A DNA stretch of 64,000 nucleotides, from contig NC_009956.1 of NCBI RefSeq assembly GCF_000018145.1, positions 88,971-152,970 of the forward strand. The letters are read 5' to 3'. The first letter of the stretch is position 1, and the number at the start of each line of letters is the position of its first letter. Below, one piece after another: positions 48,000 to 56,773 of the stretch. Source of the stretch: Dinoroseobacter shibae DFL 12 = DSM 16493 (GTDB taxonomy: Bacteria; Pseudomonadota; Alphaproteobacteria; Rhodobacterales; Rhodobacteraceae). The notes below the pieces were generated by a model, which had not been told where the DNA came from, did not search any database, and saw only the letters and a program-made list of their open reading frames with translations. The translations under genes were made by a program, and so were the position numbers.

Positions 48000-49151
48000 A
48001 TGGATCAGGTGGCACAGTCGAAGCAGACCAACGTCTCCGGCGCAGGGCGTGCGGCAATGGGCCGGCGCAACTACGCGCTCGGCCTCGTTGCGGCGCTTCT
48101 CGTAATCGCTATGTTTGCCGCCTTGCGCGCAATGGCACCAATCGCAATTCCGGTCGTCATCGCGGTTTTCGTCGCTCTGGCCGTTCTGCCCATGGATCGC
48201 GCGGTGGCCGAACGTTTGCCAAAACCCTTGTCTTGGCTCGGGCGAGCTTTTGTCATGGTTTTCCTGCTCTCGATCCTGGCCACGTTTATCGTTGGCCTGT
48301 CCTATTGTGTCACGCAGATCGCGACTCAGCTGCCAGACGTCTCGGAAAGGCTGAGCAATGTGCTGCTGGAACGAGCCTCGTCGGGGCAGGGCAATACTGA
48401 TGTTTGGACTGCTGCGCTTACACAGTTGCGAAACATGCTCGACGACCAAGGTGCCGCATTGGCGGACATGGCTTTCAACTGGGCCAGCGGGGTCGCGCAG
48501 GGTGTCGCGTCCTCCACCGGCGCTCTCTTGGCGGGGCTTTTTCTGGTGCTTTTTCTGGTGTTGCTGGCACTGTCCGAAGCGGACAACTGGGCTGCGAAGC
48601 TCGACAACATTCTTACGGACCGCGACCGCCCTTGGCGCCAGGTGACCACGCGCCTCGGCCAGGCCTTGCGTCGCTTCCTTGCGACGCGCGCGGTGATGGG
48701 ACTGATCACTGCCGTCGCCTACACCCTGTGGTTCCTGCCGTTTGATCTCGATCTGCTGCTGGTCTGGGGCATCCTGACATTCTTGATGAACTTCATTCCG
48801 AACCTCGGCTCGATCGTGTCGGGTGTACTGCCGAGCATCTATGCATTTCTGACGCTCGATCCCGGTACGGCCTTGTTACTGGCCGCCGGGCTGGTCTTGA
48901 TCGAGCAGGTGATTGGGAACTGGCTCGATCCGCGAGTCCAGGGCAACAGCGTTGCCGTGTCGCCGTTGGTAATTCTCGTGGCCGTCCTGTTCTGGGGATG
49001 GTTTTGGGGGATTGCCGGGGCGTTTCTGGCTACACCGATAACGCTGGCGATCATGATCTTCTGCAATTACGTGCGTGCACTCAGGCCGCTGGCGTTGCTT
49101 CTGTCCAACCAACGCCGAGCAGCCGATCTGGACGACGCATTGTCAGGCTGA
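48000..49151 (+). CDS. AI-2E family transporter (PerM-like)
   Basis: The 383-residue protein has about eight hydrophobic segments, a central periplasmic stretch and the family signature LLLVWGILTFLMNFIPNLGSI near residue 255. AI-2E family members export signals such as AI-2, or act as Na+/H+ antiporters; the substrate here is uncertain. The ATG at 48000 is preferred over the GTG three bases upstream. It converges with the YrhK gene, leaving only 2 bases between stops. Confidence 0.9.
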   Translation: MDQVAQSKQTNVSGAGRAAMGRRNYALGLVAALLVIAMFAALRAMAPIAIPVVIAVFVALAVLPMDRAVAERLPKPLSWLGRAFVMVFLLSILATFIVGLSYCVTQIATQLPDVSERLSNVLLERASSGQGNTDVWTAALTQLRNMLDDQGAALADMAFNWASGVAQGVASSTGALLAGLFLVLFLVLLALSEADNWAAKLDNILTDRDRPWRQVTTRLGQALRRFLATRAVMGLITAVAYTLWFLPFDLDLLLVWGILTFLMNFIPNLGSIVSGVLPSIYAFLTLDPGTALLLAAGLVLIEQVIGNWLDPRVQGNSVAVSPLVILVAVLFWGWFWGIAGAFLATPITLAIMIFCNYVRALRPLALLLSNQRRAADLDDALSG

Positions 49152-49153
49152 CG

Positions 49154-49426
49154 TTAGCTCTTGCGTGCCTTGCGTTTGGAGCGAAGTGACACCAAGACCT
49201 CTCCGACACTACCAATCAGCATCAGCGTGGCGCCGGCGATGAAAAACCACACGCCGACGGTGCGCCACTTCACTTTTTCGCCGAGCATACCGGTCTGCGT
49301 TTCGGCCCAGTCAGGCAGAAAAAGAATACTGCCGATCAAGAACAGCGCATTGCCGATCATGCCGACACCCAAGTGCACCCACTCATATTGATGGACAAAG
49401 ATACGGAGAAACTGGTGAGCACGCAT
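49154..49426 (-). CDS. YrhK-domain small membrane protein
   Basis: The 90-residue protein has two hydrophobic segments (VGMIGNALFLIGSILFL and VGVWFFIAGATLMLIGSVGE) and matches the YrhK-like domain in length and layout. The C-terminus is basic (SLRSKRKARKS), indicating a cytosolic end. Function unknown. Confidence 0.72.
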   Translation of the reverse strand: MRAHQFLRIFVHQYEWVHLGVGMIGNALFLIGSILFLPDWAETQTGMLGEKVKWRTVGVWFFIAGATLMLIGSVGEVLVSLRSKRKARKS

Positions 49427-49557
49427 CGAAGGGTCTCCAGGAGCTCGTGTGAAGAACGGCTGTTTGCAAAAGGCGAGACCTTTGTGCTGGCCCCGCCGTC
49501 AAACTGCCTGAGTGGATAGAACCGCGCCTTGCGCCCGAAACCGGCCTAGCATCTTTG

Positions 49558-49938
49558 TTAGAAAATAAGCGCGAGGATGATCCCGAGGACAACCAGCGCC
49601 GCGATCCACTTGAAGGCCTTGCGCCAACTGTCATTGTACTCACGAGCCACCTGCGGCCGCTTTGTCGGGGTGTCCGCAGCGCCTGCATCCCCGGGGCCAG
49701 CACGCACGTCGGAAGGGTCTTCCGTGACATTCACCGCATGGGTACGGGCCGGTTCGGTGCGTGGAGTCAAAGGCACGGCGGCCGGTGCACCGCTTTCGGA
49801 ATCGGTTTCCTGTGCTGCGGCGGCTGGTTCCTGTTTGCGCCGCTGGCGGTTCGCCTCGACCAATTCCTCGCGGGTTCTCGGAAACGTCGTCGGAGGTGTT
49901 TCCACATCGGGGGTCCATTTGGGGTCTTGCTTGGCCAT
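49558..49938 (-). CDS. Tail-anchored small protein of unknown function
   Basis: The 126-residue protein is hydrophilic and Pro/Ala/Glu-rich for about 105 residues, then ends in a single hydrophobic helix (WIAALVVLGIILALIF). It has no signal peptide and looks like a C-terminally anchored protein. The family is not recognised. AAGGA lies about a dozen bases upstream of the ATG. The reading frame is supported by the clean TM tail and stop. Confidence 0.6.
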   Translation of the reverse strand: MAKQDPKWTPDVETPPTTFPRTREELVEANRQRRKQEPAAAAQETDSESGAPAAVPLTPRTEPARTHAVNVTEDPSDVRAGPGDAGAADTPTKRPQVAREYNDSWRKAFKWIAALVVLGIILALIF

Positions 49939-50121
49939 CGGTGCATACTTCCTTTTCTGAAACTTGCGACTTCAAAGGATTAATGCGCAGCTGCTAAGGC
50001 AGTTCCATGCTGCGCGGGAGCCATTTGGCTGGCCGGCTACCGGCTTGCCAGCAAGGGTTACTGGAACCGTGCCCCGTGGGCAGCGTTTCAAAAGCGATAT
50101 GCCCAACCAAACGAGGTTCCC

Positions 50122-51579
50122 ATGTATTGCTTACCCGCCCTTCCACGCGCTCTTGCGGTCCTTGCCCTACTGCCCGCTGGTGGCTCAGCCCTGCCGGCCA
50201 TAGCGCAACAGACAGATTTCGACAGTCCGACCGATTTCTCCGAAATGGTGACGGAACGCCTGCCTGCCGTGGTCGGTATCCTGTCGACCGGCCCGGCGCC
50301 TGATCCGTCGCCTGCGATCCAGCCGCAACTGCCGCCCGGGATGCGAGAGTTCTTCGGCGGCCCAACGCCGCCGACCCCGCAAGGCCCGATGCGGACCCAA
50401 GGATCGGGGTTCATCATTTCGCAGGATGGTCTTGTCGTGACGAATAACCATGTGATCGCAGGCGCGGAACAGATCGAGGTGATTATGAATGACGATCGGC
50501 GGCTCGATGCGGAGTTGATCGGGACCGACCCCGCGACTGATATAGCGCTCCTGAGGATCGAAAATGTCACCGATCTGCCCCATGTCGTCTGGGGGTCTTC
50601 CGACGATCTGTCCATCGGCGAGTGGGTCGTGGCCATCGGCAATCCCTTTGGCCTCGGGGGTACGGTGACCGCCGGGATCGTGTCTGCACGCGCTCGGGAT
50701 ATTAACGCGGGACCCTATGACAGTTTCATACAGACCGATGCCGCAATCAATTCCGGCAACTCGGGAGGCCCGCTCTTTGATGTCTCGGGCGACGTCGTGG
50801 GTGTCAACACCGCGATCTTCTCGCCGACGGGCGGCAATGTCGGCATCGGCTTCGCTGTACCGTCGGCCGTAGCCGAGCGCATTGTGGACGATCTGCAAGA
50901 CGATGGACGAGTCGAGCGAGGCTGGCTCGGCGTGCAGGTGCAACCGGTGGACGAGGCCCTAGCCCGGGCTTTCAAGTTTGAAGACCCCCAAGGGGTACTG
51001 CTTGCGGATGTCACGAAGGGCAGCCCGGCCTTCGAGGCGGGGTTGGAGCCGGGCGACGTCCTGCTCGAAATCGACGGCGCCGCCGTCGACACACCCCGCG
51101 ATCTGACTTTTGCCGTGGCTGACACGCCCGTCGGTGCCACGGTCATGGTGACCTACCTGCGCAACGGCAACAGAGTTCAGGCGGAGGTTACCATCGGGCA
51201 GCGGCCCGACCTGCAGTCCGCCACAGCCCAGCCTGATGCCGGGGGCCGCGATGACAGGTCGGACGCGGACGGCCCGCGCATAGGCGTGTCCGTCGCGCCG
51301 CTGTCTGGTGAGCTCCGCGCGCAAGCCGGTATCCCGAACGAGGTGTCGGGCCTGCTGGTGCAATCAGTTACGCAGGGCAGTCCCGCCGCCGAAGCAGGTC
51401 TTCGCGCCGGCGACGTCCTTGTGGAGGCTGCTGATGTCACGTTGGGGCAGGTCGAAACACTGCGCGATGCCATCGCGCGCGCGGCCGAAGAGGGTGAGAC
51501 GCTGCTGATCCGGGTTTTCCGCGGGCAAGGGTACAATTTCGTGGTGGTCAATCTGAGCGAAGAGGTCGTGTCGAAGTAA
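50122..51579 (+). CDS. Do/DegP-type periplasmic serine protease with two PDZ domains
   Basis: The 485-residue protein has a signal peptide (cleavage near ALPAIAQQ), a trypsin-like domain with the catalytic triad H110 (TNNHVI), D140 (ATDIALL) and S214 (NSGNSGGPLF), and two PDZ domains (about 265-365 and 385-480). This is the layout of DegP/DegQ/MucD proteases, which refold or degrade damaged envelope proteins. GAGG precedes the start. A strong terminator follows, so it is a single-gene unit. Confidence 0.95.
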   Translation: MYCLPALPRALAVLALLPAGGSALPAIAQQTDFDSPTDFSEMVTERLPAVVGILSTGPAPDPSPAIQPQLPPGMREFFGGPTPPTPQGPMRTQGSGFIISQDGLVVTNNHVIAGAEQIEVIMNDDRRLDAELIGTDPATDIALLRIENVTDLPHVVWGSSDDLSIGEWVVAIGNPFGLGGTVTAGIVSARARDINAGPYDSFIQTDAAINSGNSGGPLFDVSGDVVGVNTAIFSPTGGNVGIGFAVPSAVAERIVDDLQDDGRVERGWLGVQVQPVDEALARAFKFEDPQGVLLADVTKGSPAFEAGLEPGDVLLEIDGAAVDTPRDLTFAVADTPVGATVMVTYLRNGNRVQAEVTIGQRPDLQSATAQPDAGGRDDRSDADGPRIGVSVAPLSGELRAQAGIPNEVSGLLVQSVTQGSPAAEAGLRAGDVLVEAADVTLGQVETLRDAIARAAEEGETLLIRVFRGQGYNFVVVNLSEEVVSK

Positions 51580-51601
51580 GATCGGAAACACTGCTCAGAA
51601 A

Positions 51602-51632
51602 GGTCGCCGTATCCGTACGGCGGCCCTTTTTT
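51602..51632 (+). terminator. Rho-independent terminator after the protease gene
   Basis: GGTCGCCGTA and TACGGCGGCC form a 10-bp stem (one G-T pair) with a 4-base loop, followed by six Ts at 51627-51632. It lies 22 bases after the stop codon. Confidence 0.93.
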
Positions 51633-51755
51633 ACGGCATTTTGGGATCAACGGCCCTGTCCATGCAGAATTTTCGCAGGGAAAGGGCAGTCACGCGCCGC
51701 TCCCTGTTCGAAAAAAATACTGGGGTGACGTGTGCGCACGCTTCTCCAAAGCACC

Positions 51756-51784
51756 AAAAAAGAGGCTGCCCTTCACAGGCAGCC
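51756..51784 (-). terminator. Rho-independent terminator after dps
   Basis: Read on the minus strand, GGCTGCC and GGCAGCC pair around a 7-base loop and are followed by TCTTTTTT. It lies 24 bases downstream of the dps stop. Confidence 0.9.
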
Positions 51785-51808
51785 CCTTCCGATGCCGTGA
51801 GGCGGTTT

Positions 51809-52291
51809 TTACGCTCCCTCTGCGTTCGCGCCGATGAACCATGCGTCCTTGTCCACACCGCGGCTAATTTCGGTGAACAGGTCCGCTGTATCTTCGTCGC
51901 CTGCCTCCTCGGCAACCTCGGCAGCCGCACGAATAGCCTTGCCGACCTCCATGAAACGCGCCTTGAGGTGTTCGATATGCTCGGAGATCTCGGACAACTC
52001 GAGCGGATAGGCTTCAAGTGTGGATTGTTCGGCGACGACTTCCGCGGTGCCCTTGGCGTATCCGCCAAGTATCACCGCACGCTCGGCCATGGTATCGGCC
52101 CCGTCGCGTAGCCGGTCGGCCACATCGTCGAGAAGCTCGTGAACCCCGATGAAGCCGCGTCCTTTGAGGTTCCAATGCGCCTGTTTCACGGCTAGCGTAA
52201 GGTTGATAACGTTCACCAAGTTCTCGTTCAACAAATCGACGACCTGCGCCCGGGTGTCTTGGTTAAGGCCATCGGCGAAGTTCGTTGGCAT
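51809..52291 (-). CDS. dps: Dps-family ferritin-like DNA-protection protein
   Basis: The 160-residue protein has the Dps four-helix pattern with the ferroxidase-site residues in VKQAHWNLKGRGFIGVHELLD and the following DVADRLRDGADTMAERAV. Dps stores iron and protects DNA from oxidative damage. The start at 52291 (MPTNFADGL) has GGAG about 7 bases upstream. It has its own terminator. Confidence 0.95.
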   Translation of the reverse strand: MPTNFADGLNQDTRAQVVDLLNENLVNVINLTLAVKQAHWNLKGRGFIGVHELLDDVADRLRDGADTMAERAVILGGYAKGTAEVVAEQSTLEAYPLELSEISEHIEHLKARFMEVGKAIRAAAEVAEEAGDEDTADLFTEISRGVDKDAWFIGANAEGA

Positions 52292-52481
52292 GTCTCGCTC
52301 CTCATGTTGCGGTTCCAATCACCGTTTCAACCAACGACCAGGGCGTTGGGTTCCAGTGCATGCGCCGCTCTGTGCCGTGTGTCTGGTTTCTAAAAGTTCG
52401 CCTCGGTGCGATGCCCGACAGGGGCGTGGCGCCTTGGACCTGCTGCGGTGACTCGACTTGCCGAAATTCGCCCGAATAGGC

Positions 52482-53141
52482 TCAGTCGCTATCTGATGTC
52501 CGAAACACGTCTGCCAAGGCGTCGATCTTGTCGCGCTCCAACACGAAGAGGACCTGGTCATCCTCGGCCAGTTCGGTGTCATCCTCGACAAAGCTTTCGT
52601 CTGCGTCGCGGATCAGCGCAACGGCCTGGCAGTTCTCTGGCAAGTCAAGCTTCTGCAACGGGCGTCCGTCGAGACACGCGGGCACGTGGACGCATTTTAT
52701 GGCCAGCTGGTTTGAGAGCGACGTGTCGTGGTCGATTTCGGCCCGGTCCTGCATCGCCTCAGCCACATCCGCAGCCACGGTTGCATGGGGATTGATCGCA
52801 TCGTTCAGTTCCAGTTCGGTACAGACCTTCATCAGTTCGGATGACACGATTTGCGGAATGACGCGCCCATAGCCCACCGACCGGGCCACCAGGGCGGCGA
52901 GGATGTTGTCCTCGGATGCGTTGGTCACGGCCACGAAGACGTCGTTTTCATCGCGGAAGACTTCTCGGAGGGTCGTGGGCATCGTGCCATCCCCTTCCAG
53001 CATACCGCAATCGAGCTGGTCGGCCAGCCTCTCCAACCGGTCGCGGGACTTGTCTATGACAATCACTTCGTGCTCGGCGTCGATGAGTTGTTCGGCGATG
53101 GCCCTGCCGAAACGGGACGCGCCCAGAATGATGATACGCAT
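52482..53141 (-). CDS. trkA: Trk/Ktr-type potassium uptake regulatory subunit (TrkA)
   Basis: The 219-residue protein has an RCK-N (TrkA-N) domain with the NAD-binding motif IILGASRFGRAIAEQL and a C-terminal TrkA-C domain. It is half the length of E. coli TrkA and so resembles single-repeat KtrA/TrkA regulators that gate a potassium channel. The start at 53141 has GGAGGA about 8 bases upstream. It follows trkH by 4 bases on the same strand. Confidence 0.93.
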   Translation of the reverse strand: MRIIILGASRFGRAIAEQLIDAEHEVIVIDKSRDRLERLADQLDCGMLEGDGTMPTTLREVFRDENDVFVAVTNASEDNILAALVARSVGYGRVIPQIVSSELMKVCTELELNDAINPHATVAADVAEAMQDRAEIDHDTSLSNQLAIKCVHVPACLDGRPLQKLDLPENCQAVALIRDADESFVEDDTELAEDDQVLFVLERDKIDALADVFRTSDSD

Positions 53142-53145
53142 TGAA

Positions 53146-54621
53146 TTATCCTCCGGTGGTGCCGCGCCAGGTGCGCGGAGCAAGAAGCAAAAGCACGGCA
53201 AAGAATTCGACGCGGCCCAGCCACATGGCAAAGGTCATCGACAATTTCAGATCGACACTCATGCTCGGCCCCGTGATGCCCGTCGACAAACCCACCGTGC
53301 TAAGCGTCGACGTGGCCTCGAAAAGGGCTCCTAAGGCGTCATGGCCATGGGCCAGGATATGAAGCCAAAGCAGCATCAAAGCGCCCAGGTAGATGCCCAA
53401 CAGCCCGAGAATGCTGACAAGCGTTTCCGGCGCGACCGGTTCGCCGTTTTGGCGCAGGGGCGCGACCGCGTTGCGCGGCAGCCGAAGCCGCTGCCCCGCA
53501 TGCAGGATGGCGCCAACGATGACGGCGACCCGGGCCAGCTTTAGCCCACCGGCGGTCGAGCCCACATCGCCGCCCAGCACCATCGCCACCACGATCAGCA
53601 GCAAGACAGGTCCGAGATCCGAGATCGGTCCGGTAGAGAATCCTGCCGTGGTCAGACCGGAGATCAGGTTCAGAGCGCTACTGTAGATTGCGCCGGCGTC
53701 ACGCTCTCCCGCCGCCACGAGGAACGCGATCAACGCGGCCACGAACAGGATCACCGTCAGCCCGACGCGCCGAAGGCTACCCAAACGCCAAGCTTGGCGC
53801 CATTTGCCCTGACTGAGCAGAACGAAGCTCAGCAGCGATACTGCGCCCAGCACGCAACTCAGCATCACCATGCCTTGCGCCAGCGGCGCATACGATGCGA
53901 GACTGTCGGAGCGGGGCGCAAAGCCCGCGGTCGACACAGCCGACAGTGTCACCGCCAGCGCCTCGCGCCAGTCTGGAATGGTCGCCATGGTGGCCAGTGT
54001 CATGATGCCCGTAAGCGCGGCGTAAGCGGTCAATAACTGCCGCGCCTGTTTGCGGGTGGACGCGATCCGATCCCCTTGATCGATCCCCGCCTGCCCGAGC
54101 TTGCGTGCGGGCAGGCCGGACGGCAGCAACATGGCGAGAACCGCCGTCGCCATGACGAGCCCGCCGCACCATTGCACCCATGCGCGCAGGAAATGGCCCG
54201 CGAAGGGCCACGCGTCCGGGTTGAAAGCGACCGAGAGCCCCGTCGTCGTAGCCCCGCTGACCGCCTCGAAAAGTGCGTCGACCACGGGCATTCCAAGGGC
54301 CATGAATGCGGGTGTGACAAACACAGCGCTCATCCCAAAAACCAGGGCTATCGTTACGATGGCTTCGACCCCACGCAGATCGTCCGGCAGGGGCCGCCGC
54401 GCGACCGCGAGGAACACGAGCGCCGCGAATGTCGCCGGGATGGCGAGCGCCAAAGCCAGTATGGCCTGACCTTCCGCAACCGCCCAGATCGCAGGCGGGG
54501 CGCACAATATGACAAAGACCGGCGCATGTTTCGCAAGCATGAGGGCAACCACCGGGGCGCGCGCCACTTGCATCAAAGGAGAGGTGCCCCCGCGGAACGC
54601 CGCCGCGCGCTTGACGCTCAT
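53146..54621 (-). CDS. trkH: TrkH/KtrB-type potassium transporter
   Basis: The protein has four M1-P-M2 pore units of the SKT superfamily, recognisable as SGATTTGLS, SAVSTAGFAP, SGLTTAGFS and STLSTVGLS. It is the K+-conducting partner of the adjacent TrkA. The start is uncertain: an ATG at 54621 (MSVKRAAAF) gives 491 residues and aligns with the start of the trkH remnant at 58202, while a GTG at 54720 gives 524 residues. It lies 4 bases upstream of trkA. Confidence 0.93.
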   Translation of the reverse strand: MSVKRAAAFRGGTSPLMQVARAPVVALMLAKHAPVFVILCAPPAIWAVAEGQAILALALAIPATFAALVFLAVARRPLPDDLRGVEAIVTIALVFGMSAVFVTPAFMALGMPVVDALFEAVSGATTTGLSVAFNPDAWPFAGHFLRAWVQWCGGLVMATAVLAMLLPSGLPARKLGQAGIDQGDRIASTRKQARQLLTAYAALTGIMTLATMATIPDWREALAVTLSAVSTAGFAPRSDSLASYAPLAQGMVMLSCVLGAVSLLSFVLLSQGKWRQAWRLGSLRRVGLTVILFVAALIAFLVAAGERDAGAIYSSALNLISGLTTAGFSTGPISDLGPVLLLIVVAMVLGGDVGSTAGGLKLARVAVIVGAILHAGQRLRLPRNAVAPLRQNGEPVAPETLVSILGLLGIYLGALMLLWLHILAHGHDALGALFEATSTLSTVGLSTGITGPSMSVDLKLSMTFAMWLGRVEFFAVLLLLAPRTWRGTTGG

Positions 54622-54808
54622 CGCCAACTTGGCTGGTCGCGCAAGGTGACCAACGTGAAATGCTGTTTGAGAAACATAGGCAGGTAACGCCCCAAGCGCC
54701 GACAGGTTCCGGCAGTTCACCGGTTGCCCTTCGCGCGGAACCCGACAGAGTGCCGGGCCGTTGGGGTGTCATACGTGAACACCGACACCAACTGCAAAGG
54801 AGACGTTT

Positions 54809-54976
54809 ATGGACATTCTGCGCATCATCGTAGCCGTCATCCTCCCACCTCTGGGCGTATTTCTGGAGGTTGGGCTCGGCAAGCACTTCTGGATCAATAT
54901 TCTTCTCACCATTCTGGGCTACATTCCGGGGATCGTACATGCCGTCTACATCATCGCCCGTCGCCAACCGGCGTGA
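54809..54976 (+). CDS. Pmp3/YqaE-family small membrane peptide
   Basis: The 55-residue peptide (MDILRIIVAVILPPLGVFLE...) has the two hydrophobic helices and PPLGVFLEVG motif of the Pmp3/YqaE/UPF0057 family, linked to salt and membrane-potential stress. It starts at the ATG at 54809 with AAGGAG about 6 bases upstream and ends at 54976. Its last 38 bases overlap the DUF4112 gene in another frame. Confidence 0.88.
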   Translation: MDILRIIVAVILPPLGVFLEVGLGKHFWINILLTILGYIPGIVHAVYIIARRQPA

Positions 54977-55349
54977 TCGCGCAGCACAATTTGCGCGCCT
55001 CGACCGGATCGCCAACATCTTCGATAGCCGGTTCAGGATCGCGGGTATCCGGTTTGGCTGGGACAGTATTCTTGGTCTTGTCCCTGGCATAGGAGATCTC
55101 GTGACCGCTGCGCCCGGCGTTTACATCATCGGCCAATCCGCGCGCATGGGTGTGCGACGTCGCGTTCTTGCGCGTATGGCGGTGAACACTGGTACTGACA
55201 TGATCATCGGAGGTATCCCGTTAGTCGGAGACATCTTCGATGTCGGGTTCAAGGCGAACCAGCGAAATGTCCGGCTTTTGAAAAAGGAACTGGATCGCGA
55301 TGGCACATTCGACACGTGCGCAACGATGACCCAAGCCCAGAGTAGCTGA
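54939..55349 (+). CDS. DUF4112-domain protein
   Basis: The protein of about 136 residues contains the DUF4112 core: ARLDRIANIFDSRFRIAGIR, GLVPGIGDLVTAAPGVYII and GGIPLVGDIFDVGFKANQRN. It has two moderately hydrophobic segments. The start at 54939 (MPSTSSPVANRR) lies inside the Pmp3 gene in another frame; a start further upstream would lengthen the overlap. Function unknown. Overlap suggests translational coupling with Pmp3. Confidence 0.8.
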   Translation: MPSTSSPVANRRDRAAQFARLDRIANIFDSRFRIAGIRFGWDSILGLVPGIGDLVTAAPGVYIIGQSARMGVRRRVLARMAVNTGTDMIIGGIPLVGDIFDVGFKANQRNVRLLKKELDRDGTFDTCATMTQAQSS

Positions 55350-55456
55350 AATGAACAACCGCGCCCGGCACACAACCGGCGCGGTTTTGCGCATCAGCCC
55401 CGGGCAACGCAGCCTAGGCCGAACGAACAACTCACAGAATGGAAAAGGAGAATTTC

Positions 55457-55924
55457 ATGCAACGCATATCGGGACTGCCAGAGAACGCCTTCGTCGTCGT
55501 CGCTGACGGTGAGAAGGCCTTGTTCTTGCGGAATGTGGGGGACAATCAGGACATGAACCTTGTCGTCGCGAGAAAGATCGAACAATCCAACCCGGCGGCG
55601 CGAGACTGGGCGACAGACAAACCGGGTCGTTTCAACGATGGGGCTGGCGTACAGCGCTCGGCTGTCGATGAAACGGATTGGCATCAGCTCGAGAAAGAGC
55701 GCTTCGCTCGGGATCTCGCGGACAAACTCTACAAGCTGGCGCATCAGGGACAATTCGACCATGTCGTCATCGTTGCAAGCCGCGTTGTATTGAGCGCCTT
55801 GCGCAAGGAACTTCACGAAGAGGTGTTAGATCGCATTATTCTCGACATCCCGAAGATCTTGACCAACCATCCCTTGGACGAGATCGAGACGCACCTTTCG
55901 CGAGCCCTGGCAGATGCGGCGTGA
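55457..55924 (+). CDS. Host attachment protein-family protein
   Basis: The 155-residue protein matches the host_attach family found in rhizobia and other alphaproteobacteria (VVVADGEKALFLRNVGD; GRFNDGAGVQRSAVDETDWH). The C-terminal part (HVVIVASRVVLSALRKELHE) resembles the release-factor-like (baeRF) fold. A role in host attachment is family naming, not shown here. The start at 55457 has AAGGAG 7 bases upstream. A terminator hairpin lies between it and the converging PRC-barrel gene. Confidence 0.85.
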   Translation: MQRISGLPENAFVVVADGEKALFLRNVGDNQDMNLVVARKIEQSNPAARDWATDKPGRFNDGAGVQRSAVDETDWHQLEKERFARDLADKLYKLAHQGQFDHVVIVASRVVLSALRKELHEEVLDRIILDIPKILTNHPLDEIETHLSRALADAA

Positions 55925-55968
55925 TTGGACGTTTGGCATCAGCAAGACACCACCAATGGCATGATATG

Positions 55969-55996
55969 AAAAAGGCCCCCGATACGTCCGGGGGCC
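55969..55996 (-). terminator. Rho-independent terminator, minus strand (PRC-barrel gene)
   Basis: GGCCCCCG and CGGGGGCC form an 8-bp stem with a T-run on the minus strand (AAAAA on the plus strand at 55969-55973). It lies between converging genes and may serve both. Confidence 0.9.
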
Positions 55997-56038
55997 CGTG
56001 TGCGGTGTTCAGCCATATATTGGACGATGTGGGAAAGT

Positions 56039-56512
56039 TCAGTTCCAGAAACCTTCGTCCACACCTTCCATCGCTTCCAGCTCTTCCTCGCTCAGGCGCG
56101 TGACATAGGTGTAAGTGGTATCATCAACAGCCACGAGGTTCATGTCGCTGACGCTGATCATCACATGCTGGTCGCCGACATCGAGGAAGCCGCCAACCTC
56201 AGCGACGATCCCGATGACCTTGCCATCCTTGCTGAGCACCAGGTCCTCAATCTCGCCGATCTCGTTCCACTCGCTGTCCACCGCGTCATACATGGTATTG
56301 GCGTCCCAATCATCCATGTCGAACTCGTCGTCAGCCGCGTTCATGGTGTAGATCGCACCACCGGTGATATCACGACTGCGGATGAGTTCGGCGCGATTTT
56401 CGTACATGTCCGCGGACTTCATAATTGCCATTTCGCCGGTATTGTGGGTATCGGCGAACGCCATGGGAGTGGTGACCAGCAGGGCGATGGTGCTTGTTGT
56501 GAGAAGTTTCAT
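56039..56512 (-). CDS. Exported PRC-barrel-domain protein
   Basis: The 157-residue protein has a signal peptide (MKLLTTSTIALLVTTPMAFA) and a PRC-barrel-like domain in the C-terminal half (EWNEIGEIEDLVLSKDGKVI, then GIVAEVGGFLDVGDQHVMIS). It is very acidic. Periplasmic PRC-barrel proteins of this kind are common in alphaproteobacteria, with unknown roles in stress response. AAAGGAG lies about 7 bases upstream of the ATG. Confidence 0.85.
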   Translation of the reverse strand: MKLLTTSTIALLVTTPMAFADTHNTGEMAIMKSADMYENRAELIRSRDITGGAIYTMNAADDEFDMDDWDANTMYDAVDSEWNEIGEIEDLVLSKDGKVIGIVAEVGGFLDVGDQHVMISVSDMNLVAVDDTTYTYVTRLSEEELEAMEGVDEGFWN

Positions 56513-56632
56513 GTCGGTTCTCCTTTACTTGTTGCGGTATACTCGATAAACGCCCCGGCCTCGCTCCGGTTCCCAGGTTTTCACTTTCGAGAACTGACAT
56601 CCGGATGTTGCATCTTTAAGAATATGCAGGGC

Positions 56633-56734
56633 CTACCGAGATTCCTGCTGAGCACACTCTTTCCCGGTCATTTGTTGCGTGTGCATCAGCGCATTTCTGA
56701 GAGCCTCGAAGGCGATGGGTGCTTTGTATCCTAG
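56633..56734 (-). pseudogene. C-terminal remnant of an IS3-family transposase
   Basis: Thirty-three codons read LGYKAPIAFEALRNALMHTQ... and end at TAG (56633-56635). LGYKxPxxFE is the hallmark C-terminus of IS3-type OrfB transposases. An in-frame stop lies just upstream of the fragment. It differs from the nearby IS3 element in strand and C-terminal sequence, so it is a second, older remnant. Confidence 0.7.
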
Positions 56735-56773
56735 CTAGCGTTCAGTTATCGTTTATGTTCAAAATCAACGAGA

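Noticed and set aside
53777..55090. 437-residue minus-strand open frame overlapping trkH
   Set aside because: It covers the same bases as trkH in another frame and lacks the potassium-channel motifs seen in the trkH frame.
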